A DNA stretch of 64,000 nt from Bremerella sp. JC817 (GTDB lineage Bacteria > Planctomycetota > Planctomycetia > Pirellulales > Pirellulaceae): contig NZ_JBFEFG010000267.1 of assembly GCF_040718835.1 (NCBI RefSeq), forward strand, positions 634,877-698,876, read 5' to 3'. Of this stretch, positions 1 through 9,076 are shown one piece after another. The notes beneath the pieces were generated by a model. That model saw nothing but the letters and a program-made list of their open reading frames with translations. It ran no database searches and was not told the DNA's origin. The number at the start of each line of letters is the position of its first letter. The stretch's first letter is position 1. The translations under genes and the position numbers were made by a program.

Positions 1-1
1 C

Positions 2-265
2 TATTTCAAGAAACCGATCCTGGTGAATCGCTATTCGATCTTCGTGACCGACATCGAGCCCAAGGGCTTCAAGGTCGTGACGATGAATGGCTATCTCACC
101 AAGGACGTCGTCACCCAGGTTCGCAACCTGATGGAAGACGAAGCTTATCGCCAGGAAGTGGTCGAGCACAACTTTGAACTGGGCAAGCGTTTCTTTAGCT
201 ACTCGGTGCTCAAACGCAAACTGCGGGCCCTGGTGACCAACTTCACCGGTATGGACGATTTATAA
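2..265 (+). CDS. Glycosyltransferase, C-terminal part (5' end outside window)
   Basis: This is an open frame from the window edge to a stop at 263-265, giving 87 residues without a start. The tail has the look of the C-terminal Rossmann half of a GT4-type retaining glycosyltransferase, with a pattern of the form '[15 protein letters not shown]' followed by an acidic loop and a basic helix ending in 'LRALVTNF'. It lies 49 nt upstream of a GH13_18 phosphorylase and is co-directional with GpgS, so a role in glucosylglycerate-type solute metabolism (for example adding mannose to glucosylglycerate, as known for Rhodopirellula) is a reasonable inference. The catalytic half is not visible, so the donor and acceptor are unknown. 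Confidence 0.6.
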   Translation, partial: YFKKPILVNRYSIFVTDIEPKGFKVVTMNGYLTKDVVTQVRNLMEDEAYRQEVVEHNFELGKRFFSYSVLKRKLRALVTNFTGMDDL

Positions 266-314
266 AGCTTGTCGTGTGTTGGCCCCAGACGCGACAATCG
301 AATAGGGAGGTTCC

Positions 315-2048
315 ATGATCGGCACGTCAGAACAACACGATACTCTTAAGATGCACCTGACTCGGATGTATGGCGAGTCAACTGCCGACGTCGTTCTGCC
401 GCGTATCGTCGAACTGCTGGAGTCGTACACCGCCAAGATCCCGGCCGCCAAACGTATCGGCTGGGACGAGACCGACGTCGTGCTGATCACCTATGCCGAC
501 CAGGTCTATGGTACTGACAAGCCGCCGCTGGCAGTGCTTCGCGAGTTCCTGGTGCAGCATGGCTATCAGGACCTGATCAACACGGTTCACCTGCTTCCAT
601 TTTATCCGTATACGTCCGACGATGGATTCTCTGTCGTCGACTACAAGCAAGTCGATCCAGGTTCTGGCGATTGGCCGGACGTGGCTGGCCTGGCGGAAGA
701 TTTCAATCTCGCCTTCGACTTCGTGACGAACCACTGCTCGCAGAAAAACGAATGGTTTCAGAAGTACCTCGCCGGTGAAAAACCTTACGACGAGTTCTTT
801 ATCGACGTTGATCCCAGCACCGACCTGAGCGCCGTCGTCCGTCCAAGAGCGTTGCCTCTGCTGACGCCGTTTCCATCGGCATCTGGTGAAAAGCATGTCT
901 GGACAACCTTCAGCGCCGACCAGGTCGACCTGAATTTCGGCAGCCCGGAAGTCTTGCTGGCGATGCTCGATGTGCTGCTTTTTTATATCGAGAACGGTGC
1001 CCGTATTGTCCGCCTCGATGCGATCGCGTTCCTATGGAAAACGATCGGCACGAATTGCCTGCATCTGGATGAAACGCATGAGGCAGTCAAACTGATGCGA
1101 ACGGCGACCGAGATGGTCGCTCCGCACGTGCTGCTGCTCACCGAAACCAACGTCCCGCATGCCGAGAACATCAGCTACTTTGGCCTGGCGGACGAAGCAC
1201 ACATGGTCTATCAGTTCAGCTTGCCGCCGCTGCTTTACGATGCCTACCTGAACGAAGATGCCAGTTCGCTCAACGAGTGGATGCAATCGCTGTACGACAT
1301 TCCTGCCGGAACGACTTACTTCAACTTCACCGCCTCGCACGATGGCATTGGGGTGCGACCTCTGGAAGGACTCGTTCCTTCGGAACGCCTCGATAAACTA
1401 GTCACCGCGACGCGCGATCGAGGCGGCCTGGTCGGTATGCGAACGATGCCCGACGGATCGCAGAAGCCGTACGAGTTGAACATCACCTACGTCGACGCGA
1501 TGGGCGAACCGGAAGGGTTCGGTCCTGAACTGCATGCGGCCCGCTTCCTGGCAACTCAGGCCATCATGCTGGCAATGAAGGGGATCCCTGGGATCTACTT
1601 CCATAGCCTGGTCGGCACGCAGAACCATATCACCGGCGTCGAAGAAAGTGGCATTCCACGCCGCATTAATCGCCGCAAGTTCGAGCGTCTGGAACTTGAG
1701 AACCAGATCTCGAAGCCAGACTCGCTGCAGCAGCGCGTGTTCCATGGCTATCAATCGCTGTTGAAGGCGCGGATCGCCCAGCCAGCGTTTCATCCCGATG
1801 GCCCGAGCGAAGTCTACGCGACCGGCAATCCGGCCATCTTCGGTTTCCTTCGTACGTCACCGGAGCGAGACCAAACGATTCTGGTACTCGCGAACCTGAC
1901 CGACAAACTGCAAAGCTTGCCCCTCAGCGATCCTAAGCTGAAAGAGCTGAAATACGACGCGATCAGCGAATCGTTCGTCGTCGAGTCGCAAGGCATCACG
2001 CTTGATCCTTACCAGGTTGTCTGGCTGACTGAGCCGGACGAGACGTAA
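315..2048 (+). CDS. GH13_18 sucrose-phosphorylase-like enzyme, probable glucosylglycerate phosphorylase
   Basis: This is a 577-residue GH13 (alpha-amylase fold) protein. The expected residues are visible: nucleophile D235 in 'RIVRLDAIAF', acid/base E277 in 'LLLTETNVPH', and transition-state D343 in 'TASHDGIGVRP'. The overall sequence matches subfamily 18 phosphorylases, which cleave sucrose, sucrose-6-phosphate or glucosylglycerate with phosphate to give glucose-1-phosphate. The strong ribosome site AGGGAGG sits just before ATG 315. The gene directly downstream encodes glucosyl-3-phosphoglycerate synthase. GH13_18 members with that neighbourhood have been characterised as glucosylglycerate phosphorylases, so this is the preferred activity, and sucrose phosphorylase is the alternative. 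There is no signal peptide, so it is cytoplasmic. Confidence 0.8.
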   Translation: MIGTSEQHDTLKMHLTRMYGESTADVVLPRIVELLESYTAKIPAAKRIGWDETDVVLITYADQVYGTDKPPLAVLREFLVQHGYQDLINTVHLLPFYPYTSDDGFSVVDYKQVDPGSGDWPDVAGLAEDFNLAFDFVTNHCSQKNEWFQKYLAGEKPYDEFFIDVDPSTDLSAVVRPRALPLLTPFPSASGEKHVWTTFSADQVDLNFGSPEVLLAMLDVLLFYIENGARIVRLDAIAFLWKTIGTNCLHLDETHEAVKLMRTATEMVAPHVLLLTETNVPHAENISYFGLADEAHMVYQFSLPPLLYDAYLNEDASSLNEWMQSLYDIPAGTTYFNFTASHDGIGVRPLEGLVPSERLDKLVTATRDRGGLVGMRTMPDGSQKPYELNITYVDAMGEPEGFGPELHAARFLATQAIMLAMKGIPGIYFHSLVGTQNHITGVEESGIPRRINRRKFERLELENQISKPDSLQQRVFHGYQSLLKARIAQPAFHPDGPSEVYATGNPAIFGFLRTSPERDQTILVLANLTDKLQSLPLSDPKLKELKYDAISESFVVESQGITLDPYQVVWLTEPDET

Positions 2049-2105
2049 ACGCCCCTTATCAACAGCCCATCCCACACCCCAGTTCCCGGCGAGGAGTAAC
2101 CCCAC

Positions 2106-3326
2106 TTGTCCGACTTTATCCAACAAGGCCCAATCTCTACACTGCACGATTTCGGCACGGTCGATTCGGCGCAGTTGGAGCAAACGCTGGTCGATGCGAC
2201 GAGCGAATACCCAATGGGGTTGATCTTGCCGGTCACGGCCAGCGACATGCGAGCCCCGGCCTTCTCGACCATTATGAAGGAACTGGAAGGCACGTCGTTT
2301 CTGAAGACGATTGTGATCGTGTTGAACCGGGCAGAGTCGGTGGACGATTATCGCGAGTGCCGCCAGTTAACGTCCGGCCTGGGCAACATGGCTCGTGTGC
2401 TGTGGACCGATGGTCCGCGAGGGATTGCCGCTTTCCAACAGCTGACCGATGCAGGCTTCAACGTTTCCGTTCCCGGCAAGGGACGAGCCGTATGGACCGC
2501 GTTTGGCTACTTGCTGGCCGATCCTGAAATCAAAGCGATGGCGCTGCATGACTGCGACATCGTTAATTACCACCGCGACATGTTGATGCGGCTTTGCTTG
2601 CCGATGGCCCACCGCGGGTTCGACTTCGATTTCTGCAAAGCGTACTACGCCCGAGTCACCGACCGGATGCATGGCCGCGTGGTTCGCTTGCTGATGACAC
2701 CGCTGCTGCGATCGCTGATCGGTGTGATCGGCAACGACGACTTCCTGGTCTTCCTTGACAGCTTTCGCTACCCACTCTCAGGCGAGTTTGCCATCACGTC
2801 GACGCTGGTGCGTGCCAATCGCATTCCCAGTGACTGGGGCCTGGAGGTGGGCACCTTGGCCGAAGTGTTCCGGAATACAAGCCCCAAGCGCATTTGCCAG
2901 ATCGACCTGGGACATCCGTACGAACACAAGCATCAGCCAGTCTCGCTGGAAGATGCTCAGCGCGGGCTGATGAAGATGACCTCCGACATCCTGCACAGCA
3001 TCTACCGCACGCTTTCGAGTCGCGGGATCGTGTTCAGCATGGGGATGTTTAACACCCTGGAATCGGCTTACCTGCGTTATGCCCAGGACGCCATTCGGCA
3101 GTATCACGCCGACGCGGTAATCAACGGCCTCTCGTTCGATCGTCACAGTGAAGAACAATCTGTCGAAGGCTTCGCCCGGCTGATCACGCAGTGCGGTCAA
3201 GAATTCTTCGAGAACCCTGTATCTGCCCACGAGATGCCGACCTGGACGCGTGTACGAAGTGCGCTGCCTGACTTCCCCAGCACGCTCCGTCGCATGGTTG
3301 AAGGTGACATGATGGAATACACCTAG
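2106..3326 (+). CDS. gpgS: Glucosyl-3-phosphoglycerate synthase (GT81)
   Basis: The 406-residue protein has a GT-A fold. The metal-binding DxD is D149-C-D151 in 'LHDCDIVNYHRDML', and the nucleotide-sugar region 'VPGKGRAVWTA' lies before it. GpgS transfers glucose from an NDP-glucose to 3-phosphoglycerate, giving glucosyl-3-phosphoglycerate, the precursor of the compatible solute glucosylglycerate. The start is TTG, chosen because GAGGAG lies 9 nt upstream and no ATG fits. It follows the GH13_18 gene by 57 nt in the same direction, so synthesis and phosphorolysis of the solute appear coupled. A dedicated phosphatase gene is not seen in the window. It ends just before a strong hairpin terminator. 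Confidence 0.82.
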   Translation: MSDFIQQGPISTLHDFGTVDSAQLEQTLVDATSEYPMGLILPVTASDMRAPAFSTIMKELEGTSFLKTIVIVLNRAESVDDYRECRQLTSGLGNMARVLWTDGPRGIAAFQQLTDAGFNVSVPGKGRAVWTAFGYLLADPEIKAMALHDCDIVNYHRDMLMRLCLPMAHRGFDFDFCKAYYARVTDRMHGRVVRLLMTPLLRSLIGVIGNDDFLVFLDSFRYPLSGEFAITSTLVRANRIPSDWGLEVGTLAEVFRNTSPKRICQIDLGHPYEHKHQPVSLEDAQRGLMKMTSDILHSIYRTLSSRGIVFSMGMFNTLESAYLRYAQDAIRQYHADAVINGLSFDRHSEEQSVEGFARLITQCGQEFFENPVSAHEMPTWTRVRSALPDFPSTLRRMVEGDMMEYT

Positions 3327-3350
3327 TCGCTGCTTACGACTTCAAGAAAT

Positions 3351-3384
3351 AGAAATGGCCGCGAATAAGTTCGCGGCCATTTCT
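3351..3384. terminator. Bidirectional hairpin terminator between gpgS and the DUF1080 gene
   Basis: A perfect 15-bp stem (AGAAATGGCCGCGAA, loop TAAG, then its exact complement) lies between two convergent genes. It is short of a long U-run, but the A/T-rich stem base gives some in both directions. Confidence 0.75.
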
Positions 3385-3408
3385 GTTGATCGGCGGGACG
3401 CAGATGCG

Positions 3409-4038
3409 TTAGTCGTCCAGACGACGGACTTCGATGTCCTTGAACCAGACAGTGCTGCCTGGATCGTGAGCCTGCAGGGCGAAGGTGCCCTTGTCGAGGA
3501 CTCGGGTGAAGTCATTACCTGGCTTGGCACCTTCTGGTTCGGTGTAATCCGCGGTGACTTCACCGTTGATCTTGATGATGACATGCTTGCCATCCACCTT
3601 GATGTAGTAGTCGAACCATTCGCCATCCTTCGCTGGCGAGTTGTTCATGACGTCCTTCACCGAGTAAATGCCGCCGGTCTTCTTAGGATCGCCGTGAGTG
3701 TTGTTGACCTGGGCTTCGAAGCCATACTTTGGCCAACCCTTGTCTTGGAACTTGGTGTGGAAGTAGATACCGCCGTTGCTGTTCTTGTCGGTCTTAACTT
3801 TCGCCTTGAACTCGAAGTTCTTGAAAGGCTTGTCTTCGCCCACGTAGAACAAGTGGCTGCGATCGCCCTTGGCAACAAAAGCGCCGTCTTCCACTGCCCA
3901 CGATTGTGGGTTTTCGCTGATCTTCCAACCGTCGAAGGTCTTGCCGTCCATCAACGACTTCCATTCGCCTTCAGCGGCGGTTGCGACAGCGGTCAGCAAC
4001 AAACAAAAAGCGGCACCAGCGGCCAAACGTTTCAACAT
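3409..4038 (-). CDS. Secreted DUF1080 (3-keto-disaccharide hydrolase-like) protein
   Basis: The 209-residue protein has an N-terminal signal peptide (Lys/Arg, then a hydrophobic stretch ending near 'ATAAEGEW') followed by one DUF1080 domain, a concanavalin-like beta sandwich. Diagnostic segments are 'SLMDGKTFDGWK', 'NSNGGIYFHT', 'FEAQVNN' and the final 'VWFKDIEVRRL'. DUF1080 proteins are strongly expanded in planctomycetes and some act on 3-keto-glycosides; no catalytic residue can be assigned here with certainty. ATG 4038 is preceded by AAGGA at good spacing. It is a single-gene unit, convergent with gpgS. Confidence 0.85.
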   Translation of the reverse strand: MLKRLAAGAAFCLLLTAVATAAEGEWKSLMDGKTFDGWKISENPQSWAVEDGAFVAKGDRSHLFYVGEDKPFKNFEFKAKVKTDKNSNGGIYFHTKFQDKGWPKYGFEAQVNNTHGDPKKTGGIYSVKDVMNNSPAKDGEWFDYYIKVDGKHVIIKINGEVTADYTEPEGAKPGNDFTRVLDKGTFALQAHDPGSTVWFKDIEVRRLDD

Positions 4039-4316
4039 GAGTTTTCCTTTACGAAGTGCGAATGTCTTCTTGGTCCGGGGATGGTTCGCGGCGGCGTTCA
4101 GGGTTTGTACCTATGCCCTGGGCAGTCACGACGCGATATTCAAGAACTGATTTTGGTTGAAACCCCGAGCGATGACAAGATTCCCAAACATTCCTGGACG
4201 GTTTTTATGGATTCGTGGCCATATTCCTGTATTTTTTGATGTCTGTAGCGAATCCCATTCGGGAACCAATCTCAATTGCCCCAACATTTCACACCCCACA
4301 TCTGGAGCGGTCGGCC

Positions 4317-5105
4317 ATGGCTACCCCTTCGATTTTGCCAATGAGCTGGGAAGTCCCAGAGATTCTTCGGCAACGACTTGGCGATGGACCTGGTCGTCAG
4401 CGCGTGATGGAGGCCAACGGCCACCTGCTGCTGGTCGTGCATCGTCCGCCGAAGCTGGGCGATCGCATTCGGAGCGGTCGCTATTTTTGGAGGTCGCCGG
4501 AAGGGAAATGGATTAGCAGCGATCTTGGCCAGGGCCCTTCCGCCATGCTCAAGCACCTGGACGAATACACTGTCGCGATCGAGAGGCTGGAGAAGGCCGA
4601 AAACGACGCCCAATCGAGCGAAGACTATTTTCGAGTAATCAGCGAACTGGCCCCCTTGCTGCGAGCCACTAGAAACCTGCACGCGACGCTCCAGAAGGCT
4701 CGCGAACTCTCTGGCAACGATCGCCTGATGATCAACTATCGCGACCGCAGTTACGAACTCGAGCGTTCCGCCGAACTGCTCTACAACGAGTCGAAGAATG
4801 AGCTCGATTTCCTGATTGCCCAGCGCAGCGAACAACAAGCCGCGAGTTCACACCGCATGTCGGTCTCGGCACATCGGCTCAATATCCTGGTGGCGTTGTT
4901 CTTTCCGATCGCTACTTTGGCAACCGTGTTCGGTTCGTCGCTCCGCCACGGGTTCGAGACCGCCAATGCGCCGTACCCATTTTTGACGATGCTGGTTGTC
5001 GGCTTCCTGCTTGGCTTGTTTCTGAACTGGTTCATCAACGTGCCGATCGATCCCAAGCCTCGCAAACGCCCCGGCGTCGATGCCCGCGTACCCCGCTCGC
5101 CCTAG
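4317..5105 (+). CDS. Membrane protein with a CorA-like C-terminal hairpin
   Basis: The 262-residue protein is predicted from ATG 4317, which has GGAG nine nt upstream; an upstream in-frame ATG at 4215 lacks this support. The N-terminal half is soluble and partly helical or coiled (roughly residues 75-190, rich in Glu/Lys/Ala). The C-terminus has two membrane segments, 'ILVALFFPIATLATVFGSSL' and 'FLTMLVVGFLLGLFLNWF'. This long helical arm plus two terminal helices resembles the CorA/MIT magnesium transporters, but the signature GMN after the first helix is replaced by 'FGSS', so transport activity is doubtful. It is convergent with the ZIP gene. Confidence 0.65.
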   Translation: MATPSILPMSWEVPEILRQRLGDGPGRQRVMEANGHLLLVVHRPPKLGDRIRSGRYFWRSPEGKWISSDLGQGPSAMLKHLDEYTVAIERLEKAENDAQSSEDYFRVISELAPLLRATRNLHATLQKARELSGNDRLMINYRDRSYELERSAELLYNESKNELDFLIAQRSEQQAASSHRMSVSAHRLNILVALFFPIATLATVFGSSLRHGFETANAPYPFLTMLVVGFLLGLFLNWFINVPIDPKPRKRPGVDARVPRSP

Positions 5106-5134
5106 CACCGGCGTGAGAATTTGCCGCGCGAAGA

Positions 5135-6076
5135 TCACTCAGGCTGCGAGACTTCCGTCGCGGCAGGTGGGGCAGGCTGATCATGATTATGCAGTCCGCC
5201 TGGTTCGGCGAAACCAATCAGATAGGCAACGCCAACCCCCAGCAGCATCACCAGCGAAAGCTTCACTTTGTCGTGTGAATGGAACTGCACTTCCGGCAAG
5301 ATGTCTGCCAGCGAGATACAAAGGAAGACGCCCGCCGAGAAGCAAAGAGCCATGCCGACCATAAACTGCTTCGAGGTATCGAGCCCGTTGTAGCCGGTGT
5401 AGAACAACAACACGCCGAGCGGGCACATCAACGCGTAGCCAAGGTTGACGATGTTGATCGTTTGAATCGGCCACTTGCTTTGTCGCATGACGAACGTGAT
5501 CGACAAGGCATCGAGCGGCTTGTGCAGAAAGATTCCCAGGAAGACCCCCAGCCCCATGATTCCGACCGCGTTCGGATCGTGATGGGCTGCCGCCGAAACT
5601 CCGGCCGCCAAAGCGACACCATCTAGCAGCGTGTGCAGCGAAAGCCCGAGGAAGATTCCGAGCCAACGCATTCGCGAATCGGCCGCGTCCTCGGAGTGAT
5701 CGTGCCCATGATGGTGGTGGCCATGATCGTGTTCGCAGTGCAGGTGACCGCCATGTTCATGGTCGCCAGCCGCGGTGCCAGGATAGTCGTTCTCGACCGG
5801 GGCGTGTTCATGAAAATGAAACAGACGCATCAGGAAGAAGGTGGTCAGCAAACCCAGCAGCAGACCACCCATCGCCCAGTCGATCGAACCGCAATCGCTG
5901 ATGCCATGCGGCAGCATATGCAGGATGCCAACTCCCAGCATCAAGCCACCAACCGCACTCATCATCATCTGCATCCGGGTATGCGTCAGACGCATGACGA
6001 CCGGCAACCAACCTCCCAGCAGAGAGGCGGCGATGATCAGCAGGCAGTAAATGGCAATCAACGCCAGGGGAAACAT
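5135..6076 (-). CDS. ZIP-family zinc transporter with His-rich loop
   Basis: The 313-residue inner-membrane protein has about eight membrane segments. A cytoplasmic loop near residues 110-130 is extremely His/Asp-rich ('HDHGHHHHGHDH'), as in ZIP importers. Conserved metal-site segments are 'GLSLHTLLDGVALAAG' (TM4-like) and 'GIFLHKPLDALSI' (TM5-like), each with a His and Asp. ZIP proteins bring Zn(2+) or other divalent metals into the cytoplasm. It is divergent from a P1B metal-exporting ATPase, so the pair probably balances zinc uptake and efflux from a shared 189-bp control region. Confidence 0.85.
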   Translation of the reverse strand: MFPLALIAIYCLLIIAASLLGGWLPVVMRLTHTRMQMMMSAVGGLMLGVGILHMLPHGISDCGSIDWAMGGLLLGLLTTFFLMRLFHFHEHAPVENDYPGTAAGDHEHGGHLHCEHDHGHHHHGHDHSEDAADSRMRWLGIFLGLSLHTLLDGVALAAGVSAAAHHDPNAVGIMGLGVFLGIFLHKPLDALSITFVMRQSKWPIQTINIVNLGYALMCPLGVLLFYTGYNGLDTSKQFMVGMALCFSAGVFLCISLADILPEVQFHSHDKVKLSLVMLLGVGVAYLIGFAEPGGLHNHDQPAPPAATEVSQPE

Positions 6077-6079
6077 GAC

Positions 6080-6219
6080 CTACGATTCCACAGTTGGAAG
6101 AACCTGATTCCCTAGCCGATTTCGGCACAATCCAGGGAAACCTTTCAGCTTAGACGCGCATTCCCCCCATGCCAAGTGGATGCGGGGCTTTGACCTGCTG
6201 GCCTGGAACGCTACGATTC
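6080..6219. repeat. Direct repeat CTACGATTC flanking the zinc-pair control region
   Basis: The 9-bp word CTACGATTC occurs at 6080-6088, next to the ZIP start, and again at 6211-6219, overlapping the likely -10 of the ATPase promoter. It may mark sites for a common metal regulator. Chance occurrence is possible. Confidence 0.3.
6190..6217 (+). promoter_or_regulatory. Candidate sigma-70 promoter for the P1B ATPase gene
   Basis: TTGACC (6190-6195), a 16-nt spacer, then TACGAT (6212-6217). The predicted start of transcription lies about 40 nt before the ATG at 6266. No dyad of the MerR type with long spacer was seen. Confidence 0.4.
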
Positions 6220-6265
6220 AAAGACCATAACCTCTCATAAATCCATATTACGACAGTAGTTCCGG

Positions 6266-8473
6266 ATGCCTAATCCAGCCCCAGAAAAGACGCTCGAATC
6301 GTCCTCACAGGTTAGCCTGAAAGTGACAGAACTCGATTGCTCGGAAGAAGCTCGGATCCTGAAAGAGGGGCTCGCCAGCAAGCCTGGCATCGAAAAACTC
6401 GATTTCGATGTCATGCGCGGGCGGATGGATATCTACTACGACTCCGATCATTGGAATATTCAGCAACTGATCGACGAGGTCGGTACCCTCGGGATGACGG
6501 CTCAGCGTTTTCAGGAAACAAAAGCAAAAGCCGACGAAGCCAAGCCGTCCCCGGCCGGGCGTGATCGCGAACGAGCTTTGATCCGCTGCGGTGCGTTCTT
6601 GCTGGTCGCCGTCGCCGTCCAAGCCTGGGACATGGGTTCGATCTGGGCTCTGTTCAGCATCGAAGAATCGGCTCACTCAGTCTCGGTCGTCGCCAGCTTC
6701 CTTTACCTTGTCTCGATTGGGCTGGGGATCCGCTGGATCTTGCCGAAGGCACTCAAATCGGTCTGGCGATTCACCGCCGACATGAACGTGCTGATGTGCG
6801 TGGCGGTTGCCGGAGCCGTGATCCTGGGCGAACTGTTTGAAGGCGCGATGGTCGTCTTCTTATTCACCCTCTCGGAAGTGCTCGAACAACAAAGTGTGAG
6901 CCGTGCCCGGCGCTCGATCCAGTCGCTGATGACGCTGGCCCCGGACATCGCTCGCGTGAAGAGTTGCTGCGAGATTCAAGAGATCCCCACCGACGACGTT
7001 CAGGATGGCCAGATTTGTGTCGTTCGACCTGGCGAACGGATTCCGCTTGATGGCACGATCACTGAAGGCTTGTCCGCTGTCGATCAGGCCCCCATCACTG
7101 GCGAATCGGTTCCCGTCGAAAAGCAGCCGGGCGATCCGGTTTATGCCGGAACGATCAATGGCAGCGGCAGCCTCGAGTTTCGCGTTGAAGGAACGTCCGG
7201 TTCGACCTTGCTCACGCGTATTGTGCGACTGATCGATCAAGCGTATCAGCGCCGTGCCCCAAGCGAACAATGGGTCGACAAGTTCGCTCGTTATTACACG
7301 CCCACCATGATGCTGCTGGCGGTTGCCATGATGGTGATTCCGCCGACGCTGTTTGGCTGGACCGTCGAAAACGCAACGACCTGGTTCTATAACGGCCTGG
7401 TGCTGCTGGTGATTGCCTGCCCATGTGCTCTGGTGATCTCGACTCCGGTCAGCATCGTTTCCGGCCTGACGGCAGCCGCCCGAAACGGCGTGCTGGTCAA
7501 AGGTGGCCTTTCGCTGGAAACCTTGGCGAAGGTCAAAGCAATCGTCCTCGACAAAACCGGAACGCTTACCACCGGCATGCCATCGGTTACTTCGATTCGC
7601 ACGTTCAACGACATGGATTCGAACGAAGCCAACTCCATCGCCGCGTCACTTCAACAGCACAGTACGCACCCGATCGCGAAAGCGATTCTGAAGTTCACCC
7701 AAGATCAAGGGGGCACCTCCGCTGATGCCAACCAGGTCGAAGAGATCCCTGGGCGTGGTATCCGTGGCGAAGTCAACGGTCGCTCGGTCTGGCTCGGCAG
7801 CATGCGGCTGGCGGAAGAACAATCGATCGACGCGGGACTACTGCAAGAAGCTTCGCCTGAGCCAGGCAGCAACATTGTTCTGCTTGGACATGAAAATCAA
7901 CTGCTCGCTGCATTCTATTTACAAGATCAATTACGAGAGACCGCTACGGCTGCGGTGGCTGCGCTGCATCGGTTAGGCGTTTCCCAGATCGAATTGATTT
8001 CCGGCGATCGCAACGACGTGGTTCGCAGCGTGGCCGAAACGGTCGGCGTCGATGCCTGGAGGGGCGAGCAACTGCCTGAGCAAAAAATAGAAGCGGTCGG
8101 CAGGCTGCATCACGAGCACGGACTGGTCGCCATGGTCGGGGATGGCATCAACGATGGCCCGGCACTTGCCGCGGCAGATGTCGGCATCGCCATGGGGGCG
8201 ATGGGAAGTGACACGGCAATTGAAACGGCCGATGTCGCCCTGATGTCGGACGAAATCGAAAAGCTTCCCTGGCTGATCCATCACGGCCGACGAACGTTGT
8301 CTCTGATCCGGCAGAACATCTTCGCCGCGCTGGCGATCAAGGCGGTCTTCGTCTTACTGACGATGATTGGCTATTCCAATCTGTGGCTGGCGATCCTGGC
8401 CGACACCGGCGTTTCGCTGGCGGTGATTGCCAACAGCCTCCGTCTGCTGCGGATCGATTCCAAGCACGAGTGA
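6266..8473 (+). CDS. Heavy-metal P1B-type ATPase (ZntA/CadA-like)
   Basis: The 735-residue protein shows all core P-type ATPase signatures: phosphorylated D429 in 'DKTGTLT', the membrane metal site C385-P-C387, the nucleotide-domain HP in 'STHPIAKAI', and 'GDGINDGPALAAADV'. The sequence around CPC ('CPCALVISTPVSIVSGL') fits the Zn/Cd/Pb subgroup more than the copper subgroup. The N-terminal metal-binding domain (residues 15-80) has 'ELDCSEEARIL': a single Cys followed by acidic residues instead of the CxxC of typical domains, a variant seen in some zinc pumps. It should expel Zn(2+)/Cd(2+) from the cytoplasm. It is divergent from the ZIP gene. ATG 6266 has no clear ribosome site. Confidence 0.88.
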   Translation: MPNPAPEKTLESSSQVSLKVTELDCSEEARILKEGLASKPGIEKLDFDVMRGRMDIYYDSDHWNIQQLIDEVGTLGMTAQRFQETKAKADEAKPSPAGRDRERALIRCGAFLLVAVAVQAWDMGSIWALFSIEESAHSVSVVASFLYLVSIGLGIRWILPKALKSVWRFTADMNVLMCVAVAGAVILGELFEGAMVVFLFTLSEVLEQQSVSRARRSIQSLMTLAPDIARVKSCCEIQEIPTDDVQDGQICVVRPGERIPLDGTITEGLSAVDQAPITGESVPVEKQPGDPVYAGTINGSGSLEFRVEGTSGSTLLTRIVRLIDQAYQRRAPSEQWVDKFARYYTPTMMLLAVAMMVIPPTLFGWTVENATTWFYNGLVLLVIACPCALVISTPVSIVSGLTAAARNGVLVKGGLSLETLAKVKAIVLDKTGTLTTGMPSVTSIRTFNDMDSNEANSIAASLQQHSTHPIAKAILKFTQDQGGTSADANQVEEIPGRGIRGEVNGRSVWLGSMRLAEEQSIDAGLLQEASPEPGSNIVLLGHENQLLAAFYLQDQLRETATAAVAALHRLGVSQIELISGDRNDVVRSVAETVGVDAWRGEQLPEQKIEAVGRLHHEHGLVAMVGDGINDGPALAAADVGIAMGAMGSDTAIETADVALMSDEIEKLPWLIHHGRRTLSLIRQNIFAALAIKAVFVLLTMIGYSNLWLAILADTGVSLAVIANSLRLLRIDSKHE

Positions 8474-8498
8474 AAGCACGCCCAAACGCTTTCACTCG
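8467..8498. terminator. Hairpin between the convergent ATPase and secreted-protein genes
   Basis: Perfect 11-bp arms (CGAGTGAAAGC / GCTTTCACTCG) with a 10-nt loop; the left arm includes the ATPase stop codon. There is no U-run, so it may protect or terminate both transcripts. Confidence 0.55.
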
Positions 8499-8522
8499 CG
8501 TGAATGTCTGTTACTAGCATCG

Positions 8523-9005
8523 TCACGGCTGGCGACGGAAACGGGTCACTTGAAACGGCGTCGCTTGCCAGCTATCTCCGGAAACCAACAGCGTGTCGCC
8601 GTCGTCGGCCATGTCGGCCTGCCAGATATGCGTCTTGGCCTTGCCTGCGATGGCCACTTCCCATTGGCCTTGGGAATTCTGACTGGCGAGCCACTTCGGG
8701 TCTTCGGCTTCGACATGGATGGAATCGGAGCCCGTCACCTCGATTGCCGCGTCGCCGTTCGGTTTGAATTCGACGCTCATCTGGCATTTGCTGATCTGCC
8801 AACGCACGTACGGGACCAGCATCAGTCGCATCGGCAACGACATGCCATCTCGCTTCAGCACTTCGTCCACACGGTCGTAGCTCGTCTCCATCTGCCCGAC
8901 CCATTTCCCTTCCAAAGGCATGCCGATCGGCCCTTCCGCGTAGAGGGAACTCGCCAACAACAGGGTCCCTGCGACAACGCCGCAGCACAACATCGCTCGA
9001 ATCAT
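8523..9005 (-). CDS. Small secreted protein of unknown function
   Basis: From ATG 9005 this gives 160 residues; that start is chosen because AGGGAG lies about 8 nt upstream, although an in-frame ATG exists at 9041. A clear signal peptide ('MLCCGVVAGTLLLASSLYA', cleavage near 'AEG') precedes a beta-rich domain with repeated short strands ('GKWVGQMETSY', 'SVEFKPNGDAAIEV', 'DDGDTLLVSGDSWQATPFQVTRFRR'), reminiscent of lipocalin-like or TIGR03067-like planctomycete domains. No catalytic motif is visible. It is divergent from padR across a region with three symmetrical operator-like sites, so PadR may control it. Confidence 0.6.
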   Translation of the reverse strand: MIRAMLCCGVVAGTLLLASSLYAEGPIGMPLEGKWVGQMETSYDRVDEVLKRDGMSLPMRLMLVPYVRWQISKCQMSVEFKPNGDAAIEVTGSDSIHVEAEDPKWLASQNSQGQWEVAIAGKAKTHIWQADMADDGDTLLVSGDSWQATPFQVTRFRRQP

Positions 9006-9076
9006 TTTGGATCTCCCTATCACAAAACGGGTTGGAATCACCGTGACACCAACGCCTGATTGACTTACGCGGGACG

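Noticed and set aside
3355..4239. 294-residue open frame on the + strand over the DUF1080 gene
   Set aside because: It begins in the terminator hairpin and runs antisense to a clear secreted DUF1080 protein.
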